Position numbers and translations under genes: made by a program. This document shows, piece after piece, positions 24,861-33,068 of a stretch of DNA of 64,000 nucleotides; the stretch's first letter is position 1; each line of letters opens with the position of its first letter. Origin of the DNA: an uncultured Lachnospiraceae bacterium (lineage in GTDB: Bacteria > Bacillota > Clostridia > Lachnospirales > Lachnospiraceae); contig CANQSK010000001.1 in the NCBI GenBank assembly GCA_947626475.1, positions 1 to 64,000 on the forward strand. The letters run 5' to 3'. The notes under the pieces are model-generated. The model did no database searches. It was given only the letters and a program-made list of their open reading frames with translations, and was not told the origin of the DNA.

Positions 24861-26063
24861 TTACCCGGCTGTGCTCATCTGCTCGCGCAGAGGTTTGCGC
24901 ACCTTTTTTCTGGTGATCTCCACCAGATTCAGCCGGGTCATGTCAACCACCGTAGTCCGGATGGGATCCCTCTCGCACTGGGCGGTAAGAAATTCCATCA
25001 GCTCCGCCTGCCGCTCCCCCTGTTCCATGTCGATAAAGTCCACGATGATAATGCCGGACAGGTTCCTGAGACGCAGCTGCCGGGCGGTCTCCTCCGCCGC
25101 CTCCATGTTGATCTTAAACAGGGTATCGTCCACATTCTTTTTGCCGGAATATTTGCCGGTGTTTACGTCGATCACCGTCATGGCCTCAGTCTGCTCGATC
25201 ACCAGATAGCCCCCGGACTTCAGCCATACCCTTTTCTGCAGGGCGTCGTCAATGGCCTTCTCCACAGAATACAGCTTTACCAGGGACACCAGCGGATCCT
25301 GATAAAAGCGCAGCTTCGCCGCGTCCTCCGGCTGTTCCCGGTTCAGATATTCCCCTACGGCCTGATAAACGTCCGGCTGGTCCGTGACGATCTCGTCCAT
25401 GGCGCTGGAATAGGTGTCTCTTAAGCGGCTGATATAGGACGGCGCCGTCTCAGTCAGAAGACTGTAGCAGGTCCGGAAGCGTCCGTTTTCCAGGATTGAG
25501 TGATATCTTTGCTTCAGCTGCCTCAGCTCCTCCAGGATCCGCTCAGAGGAAGCGTCATAGGCGTTGGTGCGGACGATCAGTCCAAATTCCGGCTCCATCT
25601 CCGCTCTCAGAAGTTTCCTGATCTCCCGTTTCCAGGCCTCGTCATGAATTTTGGAGGAGAAATTAATATGTGGCTTATTTACGGTGAGAACACAGTATTT
25701 TCCCGTCAGGGTCAGATTGCAGGTAAGCACCGCGTCCTTCGTCTTTACTGCCTCGCGGGCCACCTGGACGATAAGCTCGTCGCCGGAGGCCAGAGGACGG
25801 GACATGGGGGCTTCTCCGCGGGCGGATACATTAGTAAGAAAATGATTCCGGTTCTCCGAAAGACTGTAGTAGCCCGTCAGGCCGTTTCCGATATCTACAA
25901 AGGCGGCGTTGATATTTTTGACCACATTCTGCACTTTTCCCACATAAATATTGCCCAGAATAGACCCGCCGGACTCCTCCAGATCCAGCTGTACCGGCTG
26001 CGAACCGGCGTACAGCGCCGTCAGGACGCGGTTATTGATTCTGGTAATGATCAGCTTATTCAA
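24861..26063 (-). CDS. Ribonuclease E/G family protein
   Basis: An RNase G-like endoribonuclease for RNA processing and decay. The S1-like domain is seen in GNIYVGKVQNVVKNINAAFVDIG, and the catalytic core in AMTVIDVNTGKYSG and IIVDFIDM with the metal-binding aspartates. The zinc-link CxxC of E. coli RNase E is not seen. The start is TTG 26063, with AGGAGAAG upstream, inside the end of the DUF2344 gene. At 400 residues it is close to Clostridia relatives. Confidence 0.9.
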   Translation of the reverse strand: MNKLIITRINNRVLTALYAGSQPVQLDLEESGGSILGNIYVGKVQNVVKNINAAFVDIGNGLTGYYSLSENRNHFLTNVSARGEAPMSRPLASGDELIVQVAREAVKTKDAVLTCNLTLTGKYCVLTVNKPHINFSSKIHDEAWKREIRKLLRAEMEPEFGLIVRTNAYDASSERILEELRQLKQRYHSILENGRFRTCYSLLTETAPSYISRLRDTYSSAMDEIVTDQPDVYQAVGEYLNREQPEDAAKLRFYQDPLVSLVKLYSVEKAIDDALQKRVWLKSGGYLVIEQTEAMTVIDVNTGKYSGKKNVDDTLFKINMEAAEETARQLRLRNLSGIIIVDFIDMEQGERQAELMEFLTAQCERDPIRTTVVDMTRLNLVEITRKKVRKPLREQMSTAG

Positions 26064-26766
26064 TGTCTTCTCCTAACTCTTCAAGGGAGATCAGCCTGCG
26101 TTCTCCCTCAGCGCCCACATCCGCATAGACCTCTTCCCGCTCCGCCTGGAAGGTGAAGGGGAGAAGCTCCTGCCCCATAAACTGATAAAAAGCATCCATG
26201 ACCAGCTCCGGCTTGACGTTGTCGGTGCTTCCGGCTGAAACCTTCATGAAAACGGAACTGCCCTCTCTTCTCAGCTCATAGATCAGGGGCTTCAGATCCA
26301 TTTCCTTTACGCCCTTCTTGGTTTTCTTCTCAATAAAAATATGTTCCTGGCCATAGAAGGCCTCCAGCCTGTCAAAAAAGACTTCCAAATCCTCCGGCTC
26401 CTTTCCCGGGCGGAAGCTTAAAATATAGTCGGCAGCGGCCACCAGGGACATGGCGCTTTTGGAGGAATCATCCAGCTTCCGAAAGGACACCACCTCAATT
26501 CCCTCCGCCATCACCTCGTTCATCCTCCGTACCATGGTCCGGGAGTCCTCCGCGGACAGCACCTCAATATCCACATACTCCCCGTTGCTCAGAAGCCCCA
26601 CTCCCAGGGGAGCGGCGAATGACATGATCTGATGGGGGCTGAATCCCTCGCTGTACCGGATATCCACATCCGCCCGCCGCATGACCTTCTGAAAATATCT
26701 CATAACATCCAGGTGGCCGATGAACTTCATCATCCCCTGTTTACGGAATTTGATCCTAATTTTCAA
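26056..26766 (-). CDS. TIGR03936/DUF2344 radical-SAM-associated protein
   Basis: A protein found next to TIGR03960 radical SAM enzymes across Clostridia. The N-terminus KIRIKFRKQGMMKFIGHLDV and the YSEGFSPHQIMSFAAPLGVG segment are the family signature. The start is probably TTG 26766, 8 bases after AGGAGG. The track GTG at 26775 sits inside that RBS. It overlaps the upstream radical SAM gene and the downstream rng, so the three are coupled. The biochemical role is not established. Confidence 0.88.
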   Translation of the reverse strand: MKIRIKFRKQGMMKFIGHLDVMRYFQKVMRRADVDIRYSEGFSPHQIMSFAAPLGVGLLSNGEYVDIEVLSAEDSRTMVRRMNEVMAEGIEVVSFRKLDDSSKSAMSLVAAADYILSFRPGKEPEDLEVFFDRLEAFYGQEHIFIEKKTKKGVKEMDLKPLIYELRREGSSVFMKVSAGSTDNVKPELVMDAFYQFMGQELLPFTFQAEREEVYADVGAEGERRLISLEELGEDIE

Positions 26767-28615
26767 AGCAGACACCTCCTCCGAAGGCTCTTGCCCCGCA
26801 GCCGGAACATTTCTGCCTGCAGTTGGGCGTTATCCTCTCATCCAGGGCCGCCTGCCATTCTCTCTTCAGAAACTCCTTGGACACACCTGCGTCGATGAAA
26901 TCCCAGGGCAGGATCTCGTCCAGAGACCGCTCCCGCTCTGTATAGAAGCCTGGATCCACGCCGCAGGCCTCAAAAGCGTCCATCCACAGATCGTTGTTGA
27001 AATTCTCGCCCCAGGAATCGAACAGTGCGCCTCTTCTGTAGGCTTCCTCTATCACAGGGGCAACTCTCCTGTCCCCTCGGGCCAGAACGCCCTCCAGGAC
27101 GCTCAGATCCGCCTCATGCCAGTTGTATTTCAGGCTCTTGAAATTTTTCATCTGCCTGAAGGTGTCGCGCACCAGATAAGCCCGCCGGCTGAATTCTTCC
27201 TTGGTACACTGCCGCGCCCACTGGAAGGGCGTGAAGGGTTTGGGCACAAAGAAGGAGGAACTGGCCACGATCTGCACCCGCCTCTGCCGCTGCTCCGTGG
27301 GAATCTCGTAGAAGGTTTCGGCCACCTTCTCCGACAGATACGCGATGCCCTTCATGTCCTCCTCGGTCTCCGTGGGCAGGCCCAGCATAAAATACAGCTT
27401 CACCCGGTTCCATCCGCCCAGGAATGCGTCTCTGGCGCCGCTCAGAATAATCTCCTCCGTCAGCCCCTTGTTGATCACGTCCCGCAGTCTCTGAGAACCG
27501 GCCTCCGGCGCGAAGGTCAGGCTGCTCTTCTTTACGTCCTGCACCTTGCTCATCACATCCAGGGAGAACGCGTCGATCCGGAGAGAGGGAAGGGAAATGT
27601 TGACGCCCTTTCCCTGAAATTCATCGATCAGAAAATTCACCAGCCCTTCCAGCTGCGTATAGTCGCTGGAGCTCAGGGAACTTAAAGATATCTCCTCATG
27701 CCCGGTGCTTTTAAGCATCTTGTACGCGTATTTTTTCAGATACTCCAGACTGTGCTCCCTGAGAGGCCGGTAGATGTTTCCCGCCTGACAGAACCGGCAG
27801 CCGCGGATGCAGCCTCTCTGAATCTCCAGCACCACCCGGTCCTGGGTAACCTTGATAAAGGGAACCAGGGGCTTTTCAATATACCAGGCGTCGTCCATAT
27901 TCACCACCAGTTCCTTGACGACCTGAGCCGGGGCGCTGGGATTGTTGGGCGAAAAAGAGGCAATGGTGCCGTCCTGGGCGTAGGTCACATCATAAAAGGC
28001 CGGCACGTAAAGTCCCGGTATCCGGGCGGCCTTCTCCAGAAATTCCCGCCGGCTCCCGCCCTGCTTCTTATGCTCCTTATAAACATCAAAAAGCCGGTCG
28101 TAGACCGTCTCCCCCTCCCCGATATAGAACAGGTCAAAGAAAGGGGCCAGAGGCTCCGGATTGTAAGCGCAGGGACCTCCTCCGATGACAAAGGGATCGG
28201 ACTCGGTCCGGTCCCGGGCATAAAGGGGAATGCCGCTCAGATCCAGGATCTGGAGCACATTGGTGTAGCACATCTCATACTGAAGGGTGATCCCCAGAAA
28301 ATCAAAATCCTTTACCGGATCCTGAGACTCCAGGGCAAACAGAGGGATATGATTCTCTCTCATCACCCTGTCCATATCGGTCCACGGGGAATAGACCCGC
28401 TCGCAGTACACATCATCTCTTCTGTTGAACATATCGTAGAGTATCTGGATTCCCAGATGCGACATGCCTATTTCATAAACATCCGGAAAAGCCAGGCAAA
28501 ATCTGGTGTCCACTTTCGCGGGATCCTTCACTGCCATATTTACCTCCCCGCCGATGTAGCGGGCAGGCTGCTGGACAGACAGCAGTATTTCGTCACTTAA
28601 TGCCAGTTTTCTCAT
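26756..28615 (-). CDS. TIGR03960-family B12-binding/radical SAM protein
   Basis: A 619-residue radical SAM protein. The iron-sulfur cluster motif is QRGCIRGCRFCQAGNIYRP in the middle. An N-terminal part (FCLAFPDVYEIGMSHLGIQ) resembles a cobalamin-binding-like domain. The C-terminus has a cysteine-rich tail (NCRQKCSGCGARAFGGGVC) that may hold another metal site. It heads the operon with DUF2344, rng and ribosomal genes. The substrate is unknown; the context suggests RNA or ribosome modification. Confidence 0.9.
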   Translation of the reverse strand: MRKLALSDEILLSVQQPARYIGGEVNMAVKDPAKVDTRFCLAFPDVYEIGMSHLGIQILYDMFNRRDDVYCERVYSPWTDMDRVMRENHIPLFALESQDPVKDFDFLGITLQYEMCYTNVLQILDLSGIPLYARDRTESDPFVIGGGPCAYNPEPLAPFFDLFYIGEGETVYDRLFDVYKEHKKQGGSRREFLEKAARIPGLYVPAFYDVTYAQDGTIASFSPNNPSAPAQVVKELVVNMDDAWYIEKPLVPFIKVTQDRVVLEIQRGCIRGCRFCQAGNIYRPLREHSLEYLKKYAYKMLKSTGHEEISLSSLSSSDYTQLEGLVNFLIDEFQGKGVNISLPSLRIDAFSLDVMSKVQDVKKSSLTFAPEAGSQRLRDVINKGLTEEIILSGARDAFLGGWNRVKLYFMLGLPTETEEDMKGIAYLSEKVAETFYEIPTEQRQRRVQIVASSSFFVPKPFTPFQWARQCTKEEFSRRAYLVRDTFRQMKNFKSLKYNWHEADLSVLEGVLARGDRRVAPVIEEAYRRGALFDSWGENFNNDLWMDAFEACGVDPGFYTERERSLDEILPWDFIDAGVSKEFLKREWQAALDERITPNCRQKCSGCGARAFGGGVCFEN

Positions 28616-28668
28616 GAAAATCTCCTGATTATTCTATAATCCAAAACGTATGCATAGGGATATGCTAC

Positions 28669-28697
28669 ATTATAGCATATCAGCGCGGACTTATCCA
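28669..28697 (-). promoter_or_regulatory. Promoter of the radical SAM operon (TGGATA-17-TATAAT)
   Basis: On the minus strand TGGATA (28697-28692) and TATAAT (28674-28669) are 17 bases apart, 54 bases before the start codon. The -10 lies within a GATATGCT/AGCATATC inverted repeat (28659-28681). Confidence 0.65.
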
Positions 28698-28837
28698 CTG
28701 GCAAATCTGTTGAAATCTCACCGGTATGTTCGTATTTGAGGGCATTATCTCCTTCATATTGTCACCCCCGCAAGAATCTCCGGATTCCGGCGCCTGCAGG
28801 TGAAAAGCTTATCCGCAGAAAAAATATGAGATTTTAC

Positions 28838-28979
28838 TTGCGTACGTATGTTGTTTATGTTAAGATATAAATAAGGGAAGCCACGAAAGCGGCTCTACCC
28901 TATTCAATAGTATTTATTTAGCATAGCGCTGAACGCGCCAGCCGTCACTATTGGTGGTAGTGGCGGCTTATTTCTTTTT
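28838..28979 (+). ncRNA. Candidate antitoxin RNA 1 with promoter
   Basis: TTGCGT (28838-28843) and TAAGAT (28861-28866), spacer 17, would start an RNA near 28873. It ends at the hairpin AGCCGTCACTA/TAGTGGCGGCT (28940-28968) with a T-rich tail. The RNA overlaps the 3' end of the convergent toxin mRNA, the usual layout of type I antitoxins. Confidence 0.68.
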
Positions 28980-29060
28980 CCCGAAGACCTGATAACACAG
29001 GCCCACGAGAGTAGCCATAAGGATGCACATCTGGATAAGATCCTGATATGTGACATACAT
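28968..29060 (-). CDS. Holin-like type I toxin, copy 1 (30 aa)
   Basis: The 30-residue peptide starts MYVTYQDLIQ and continues with one hydrophobic segment (MCILMATLVGLCYQVF) and a GKKK tail. This matches the short holin-like/type I toxin class of Firmicutes that depolarises the membrane. ATG 29060 has AGGAGGG 6-7 bases upstream. The 72-aa track ORF is an in-frame upstream extension through the leader and is not the real gene. A convergent RNA gene overlaps its 3' end. Activity is inferred from family and layout. Confidence 0.82.
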   Translation of the reverse strand: MYVTYQDLIQMCILMATLVGLCYQVFGKKK

Positions 29061-29186
29061 GGCAATCCCTCCTTCCTTCGTACCCGGAGGGATAGATGTC
29101 CCTCCGGTGATCTGGAGGGCAGAGCCGCCTTTGAGCTTCGTGGTTCCCCATGTACCCATCATACCATATTCCCTAGTATTCGACAA
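29061..29186 (-). promoter_or_regulatory. Toxin 1 promoter and structured leader
   Basis: TTGTCG (29186-29181) and TATGAT (29163-29158), spacer 17, drive the toxin. The leader carries the series CCCTCC, GGAGGG, ATCCCTCC and finally GGAGGGAT, which is the ribosome binding site. The third element can pair either with the second (open RBS) or with the RBS (closed). Confidence 0.75.
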
Positions 29187-29295
29187 GAGATGATTAACTG
29201 CCTGTCGGGATCAGTCGTTAAAGAAGAGTATCCTTTGCTCTTTTTCTTATCTGCTTAAAAAACACTTATCCGCAGAAAAAAATATGAGGTTTCAC

Positions 29296-29430
29296 TTGCG
29301 TACGTATGTTGTTTATGTTAAGATATAAATAAGGGAAGCCACGAAAGCGGCTCTACCCTATTATAGATGTTGCATAGCGCTGAATGCGCCAGCCGTCACT
29401 ATTGGGAGTAGTGGCGGCTTATTTCTTTTT
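29296..29430 (+). ncRNA. Candidate antitoxin RNA 2 with promoter
   Basis: TTGCGT (29296-29301) and TAAGAT (29319-29324) with spacer 17 start an RNA near 29331. It ends at the hairpin 29391-29419. The 5' part is identical in type to copy 1, while the segment before the hairpin is shorter and differs. Confidence 0.68.
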
Positions 29431-29511
29431 CCCGAAGACCTGATAACACAGGCCCACGAGAGTAGCCATAAGGATGCACATCTGGATAAGATCCTGATAT
29501 GTGACATACAT
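29419..29511 (-). CDS. Holin-like type I toxin, copy 2 (30 aa)
   Basis: The encoded peptide is identical to copy 1: MYVTYQDLIQ, a single membrane segment and GKKK. The RBS GGAGGGAT and the leader are the same except for scattered changes. Keeping both toxin ORFs intact together with both antitoxin promoters suggests selection on the unit or a recent duplication. The longer track ORF (29419..29637) is again the leader read in frame. Confidence 0.82.
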   Translation of the reverse strand: MYVTYQDLIQMCILMATLVGLCYQVFGKKK

Positions 29512-29637
29512 GGCAATCCCTCCTTCCTTCGTATCCGGAGGGATAGATGTCCCTCCGGTGATCTGGAGGGCAGAGCCGCCTTTTAGCTTCGTGGTTCCCC
29601 ATGTACCCATCATACCATACTCCCTAGTATTCGACAA
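29512..29637 (-). promoter_or_regulatory. Toxin 2 promoter and structured leader
   Basis: TTGTCG (29637-29632) and TATGAT (29614-29609), spacer 17. The same four alternating CCCTCC/GGAGGG elements are present as in copy 1. From 29638 to 29772 I see only the tail of the repeat unit and no gene. Confidence 0.75.
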
Positions 29638-29772
29638 GAGATGATTAACTGCCTGTCAGGATCAGTCGTTAAAGAAGAGTATCCTTTGCTTTTTCTTATC
29701 TGCTTAAAAATATCTAAAGTATGTATGATACCTGCGGATTTTCGCATCGGTTGATACCGCGGCTTTTGCGCA

Positions 29773-29801
29773 TAAAATAAGGAGGCTCCGAAGAACCTCC
29801 T
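29773..29801 (-). terminator. Terminator of the cell-wall-binding protein gene
   Basis: On the minus strand AGGAGGTTC and GAGCCTCCT pair over nine bases around a UUCG tetraloop, followed by TTATTTT. It begins about 20 bases after the stop codon. Confidence 0.9.
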
Positions 29802-29820
29802 CATGCCTGTGTGCTATTCA

Positions 29821-30693
29821 TTAATTGACATACATTGGGCTGTCTGGGAAAATGTAATAGTTCCCGTTCGTCCCTGCTGTTAAAAGAATCGAAAAATTGC
29901 GCCAAGTCGGTTTTTGTCCAACGCTGCCCGCTCCCATGCGGTAACTCCCCTGTGGCAATCCGAAGATCTGGTCTGAATTGCCGGTTGTGCCATGTGGTTT
30001 GCGTCCCCACGCGAAGCTCTCGTACCCAGTATTGTCGTAAAAAGCGTTCAATTCCATGCCCTGTTCCGGAAAATTACTGAAAAACGCACTGACCGGACCG
30101 TAATAACCAGCCACTGTATTCGAGGCTGTTGAGTTATTGATGCTGATGGTCTGCCCGTTATACTGCATCGCATAAGTCAATCCAAGTGCGTGCTGCCCGA
30201 TTACTGTTTTGTCTCCCTGAAGCAGTTCAAAACCATTCGGCCATTCTGTTGCCGCTCTCCAAAGTGTTTCATCGAATGCCATCTGCGGCCAGCTTTTGCC
30301 GTCCATGATTGCGCCGTTTGTTGCAGTTGCGTTTGTCCCGTTGACTGCTCCGACTTCATGCAGATTGCTGTTTGTAAGCTGTGTCTGTACCACGCCGTTC
30401 TCGGTCCATGTTCCGTCAGTATTTACGGTATATCCGTCAGGCGTAACCGTATTTGCTAACATATAACCGCTGTTGTCAAAGTAATAGCATTCGGCCTTGC
30501 CATCATTATTGCCGTCAATCCAAAGCCATGTGTTGGTCGGATACCATCCGCCAGTTCTTTCCCACCACCATCCGGTGTCATTCTGCTTCCACTGCCCTGC
30601 TGCAGCCTGCGCTGTTATCACGCCGCAAGTCAGTATCGCTCCTGCCAGGACAGCAGCCACAGCCGTTTTCTTAAAGATAGCCGTTTTCTTCAT
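29821..30693 (-). CDS. Secreted protein with choline/cell-wall-binding-type repeats
   Basis: The 290-residue product has a clear signal peptide (KTAVAAVLAGAILTCGVITA, cleavage after AQA). Tryptophan- and glycine-rich cell-wall-binding repeats follow (NDTGWWWERTGGWYPTNTWL and YYFDNSGYMLANT). The C-terminal 190 residues (from about GAVNGTNATATNGAIMDG) are not recognised. ATG 30693 has AGGAGGG at good distance; the track ORF extends upstream without support. It is monocistronic with a strong terminator. A surface-attached role is likely, but the C-terminal function is unknown. Confidence 0.8.
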   Translation of the reverse strand: MKKTAIFKKTAVAAVLAGAILTCGVITAQAAAGQWKQNDTGWWWERTGGWYPTNTWLWIDGNNDGKAECYYFDNSGYMLANTVTPDGYTVNTDGTWTENGVVQTQLTNSNLHEVGAVNGTNATATNGAIMDGKSWPQMAFDETLWRAATEWPNGFELLQGDKTVIGQHALGLTYAMQYNGQTISINNSTASNTVAGYYGPVSAFFSNFPEQGMELNAFYDNTGYESFAWGRKPHGTTGNSDQIFGLPQGSYRMGAGSVGQKPTWRNFSILLTAGTNGNYYIFPDSPMYVN

Positions 30694-31014
30694 GCCGTTT
30701 TCCCTCCTGCTGTTCGATTGATTGATTCGTTTCGCGGCCGTCTGCGGGCGGACGCGGCACTCTGTGGAAACGCGTCTCCCCGGCCCTGGCTCCATTATAG
30801 AACAAAGCCATGGCGTTTCCCTGCGATACATTGACCTCTTTTTCAAAAAAGAAAGGGACTGCCAATTAATACTGATTTTTCCCCCCATGATGAACAAAGA
30901 GGAGACGATCCCGCCAGAATTCAAGTTTTTTTAACCTGGATTCCTTTGCGGGAGGCGTCTCCATTTTTTCTAACCTCTATTTTAGGGCGCAAAAACCGAG
31001 GGTAAGAACTCCAC

Positions 31015-31176
31015 CACTGCAATCTGGACGTTGTAAGCCGGTTTTAACTGTCCGTTCAGCATATGGTCTTCCTTCAGCCGCGTGAACGTGGCTTCCAGAT
31101 CCGTTTTGGAATAACTGTTGCGGTCTTTTCCCATGATCTCAAAGCGTTCCTTGTACTCCATCAGGCGGCTGACGCA
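31015..31176 (-). pseudogene. IS1182-family transposase remnant
   Basis: A fragment of about 54 codons reads [20 protein letters not shown] and continues [20 protein letters not shown] then NVQIA. This is the conserved central part of IS1182-type transposases. Both ends of the transposase are missing and no terminal repeats were found. It overlaps the 3' end of the M14 gene in another frame. The gap 30694-30981 beside it shows no gene. Confidence 0.8.
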
Positions 31177-32245
31177 CTCTTCCAAAATCCGTCTCCTGTT
31201 CCTCCATATAGCGGACAAGGGCATTTCCAAAGCAGCGTCCTGTCTCAACCGCGCGTGCCTGAGTGAATCGGTTATCGTCTCTTCCGAAATAGGCCAGCTC
31301 CAGGGGAAAAGCCGCTCGGGAAGAAGGGAAGGACAATACGAAAGCCGGAAATCCCGCCACATCCTTTGTATTCCAGGTCAGCCCCTGCGGATGGTCGTTC
31401 TTGTGAAAGTAGGGGAACGCCGCTTCTGTAATGCTTGCTTCAAACAGTTCTCCCAGGCGATTCAGCCCTTCCAGCTTTTCAGCGGAATCATGGGCAATAA
31501 AGCAGAGATCATTTTCACCCCCAAGATGCCAGGGGGAATGAAAATCAAAGGCAAATATCACCGAATGCGCGGCCACATATTCCCGAATCGTCTTTGTCTG
31601 CGGATAGATCGGCTCCTTATCCAGGTCATAATCTTTGTAATGGTCGTGAGGAATCCTGAATTTTCCCTGGTCTCCTTCAATCACGCCGTCATAGTCCACA
31701 AACGGAACGCATAAAACAGAATATCCGTCGGGAAGCTGTTCTAAAAGCACCTCAAGAACGCCCTCAAGCACATAATTCCCGGTAGATTCACAGGCGTGAT
31801 GGCGTGCCGTAAGGAGAATCTTCTTCTCTCCTCTTCCAAATTCCGCGCAAGGTACCTTTCTTCCCTTTGACGACTCGCAGAAAGTCTTAAGCGGCATCTC
31901 ATGCCTTTCGGCGAACCGCTCAAACCGTTCGGGGTGATACAGCATATGATGGGCAAAATAAACCCGGTCCTCATCCTGACCAAATGTATAGGTAAAGGAA
32001 TCGCCTTCCCGCGCGTCCAGCCATTTCCAGTTTTTCAGATCATGACTGACCGCCGGGCCAAAATAGCCCAGTCTTTTCTCCCCGAATACAAAGGTAACCG
32101 TCCGCCCCTGAGCCTGTTCCGCACAAAAAGCCCAGTAAAACCAGTCCTTCCATGTGTCGCGCAGCTCATTCTCCAGATAGAACCGGTCGCCGTCCTGTTC
32201 TCTTACTCTTATATTTCCTCCTGTAAAATCAGAATGGATTTTCAT
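31139..32245 (-). CDS. M14-family zinc carboxypeptidase (3' end altered)
   Basis: A cytosolic carboxypeptidase-like protein of 368 residues. The N-terminal beta-sandwich domain of the CCP type precedes the catalytic domain. The zinc HxxE motif is [17 protein letters not shown], and the second zinc His is in [10 protein letters not shown]. The likely catalytic Glu is in FPLELAYFG. The last ~15 residues ([14 protein letters not shown]) are read through an IS1182 fragment in another frame, so the native C-terminus is lost or replaced. It is last in the operon behind the aldolase. Confidence 0.78.
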   Translation of the reverse strand: MKIHSDFTGGNIRVREQDGDRFYLENELRDTWKDWFYWAFCAEQAQGRTVTFVFGEKRLGYFGPAVSHDLKNWKWLDAREGDSFTYTFGQDEDRVYFAHHMLYHPERFERFAERHEMPLKTFCESSKGRKVPCAEFGRGEKKILLTARHHACESTGNYVLEGVLEVLLEQLPDGYSVLCVPFVDYDGVIEGDQGKFRIPHDHYKDYDLDKEPIYPQTKTIREYVAAHSVIFAFDFHSPWHLGGENDLCFIAHDSAEKLEGLNRLGELFEASITEAAFPYFHKNDHPQGLTWNTKDVAGFPAFVLSFPSSRAAFPLELAYFGRDDNRFTQARAVETGRCFGNALVRYMEEQETDFGRVRQPPDGVQGTL

Positions 32246-32273
32246 CTCGTTCCTCTTTTCTTCGTATCCTCAA

Positions 32274-33053
32274 TCATGACGCACCTATCCCAAAAGCGTC
32301 AAACTCCCGGCGCACTCCGGCACAGGCATCAGCAAAAATCCCTACGTCCACTGAATAAGACAGGTACTGCACGCCGGCCTCGCTCCACAGCTTCAGCGTC
32401 CGCGCGTCATCTGTAAAAGTACCTACCAACAGCCCTTTCCTGTGGGCCGCTTCCACAATCTTCTTCATCTGACGAATCACCTGCGGATGCATGGTCTGCC
32501 CGGGGATTCCAAGACTCTGCGAGAGGTCATACGGACCTATAAACAGCACGTCAATCCCCGGAACCTCCATGATCTCATCCAGATTCTCCATCGCTTCCTG
32601 TCCTTCCAGCTGAACAATGACCAGCGTCTCATTTGCCTCCGGGAAATAGCGTTCCCGTTCCGTGACCGAATAGCGGGCCGCTCTCACAAACCGGCAGACG
32701 CCGCGGGAGCCCGTCGGATAAAACTTGGCCTCCCGCACAGCCGCTTCCGCTTCCCCGGCGGTGCCGATCTGGGGAATCTGGACCCCTCCGGCTCCGATAT
32801 CCAGGGCCTTTGAAATCTCTTCCGTACATCCGACCCGGACGATGGGAACAGCTCCGGAACACTGCGCAGCCCGGATATGATTCTGCATCTGCTCAATCCC
32901 GGCCGGCCCATGCTCCATATCCAGGATTACAAAATCCATGCCGGAGTATCCGGCTATTTCAACGAAAGCAGGGTCGCAGGTTTTCATAAAAAGTCCCACC
33001 GCCCGGGAATTTTTTATTTTCTCTCTGAATTCTGATATACGCTCTCTATTCAT
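32274..33053 (-). CDS. HpcH/HpaI-family aldolase
   Basis: A class II, metal-dependent aldolase of the 2-keto-3-deoxy acid type. DFVILDMEHGPAGIEQMQ carries the Glu/Asp region. GGVQIPQIGTAGEAEAAVRE, GSRGVCRFVRAARYS and VQLEGQEAMENLDEI (metal-binding Glu) are typical. Asp in IDVLFIGPYDLSQSLG completes the site. It probably cleaves a 2-keto-3-deoxy sugar acid or related compound to pyruvate and an aldehyde. It follows a sugar ABC transporter, which may import the precursor. The exact substrate is unknown. Confidence 0.88.
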   Translation of the reverse strand: MNRERISEFREKIKNSRAVGLFMKTCDPAFVEIAGYSGMDFVILDMEHGPAGIEQMQNHIRAAQCSGAVPIVRVGCTEEISKALDIGAGGVQIPQIGTAGEAEAAVREAKFYPTGSRGVCRFVRAARYSVTERERYFPEANETLVIVQLEGQEAMENLDEIMEVPGIDVLFIGPYDLSQSLGIPGQTMHPQVIRQMKKIVEAAHRKGLLVGTFTDDARTLKLWSEAGVQYLSYSVDVGIFADACAGVRREFDAFGIGAS

Positions 33054-33068
33054 CGCTGATGCCCTTTC

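Larger units (their letters stand above)
28801..29712. repeat. Tandem direct repeat of about 450 bp (two toxin-antitoxin units)
   Basis: Two near-identical units run from CTTATCCGCAGAAAAA near 28808 and 29267 to CTTATCTGCTTAAAAA. Each has a plus-strand promoter, an antitoxin RNA, a hairpin, a toxin ORF and a minus-strand toxin promoter. The few differences lie mainly between the antitoxin 5' end and the hairpin. Confidence 0.92.

Noticed and set aside
28968-29186. 72-aa ORF starting MSNTREYGMMG
   Set aside because: It starts at the toxin promoter and reads through the leader; the RBS and family similarity support only the 30-aa ORF starting at 29060. The same holds for 29419..29637.
28801-29712. 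CRISPR array
   Set aside because: Only two long repeat units with coding and promoter content; no short regular repeat-spacer pattern.
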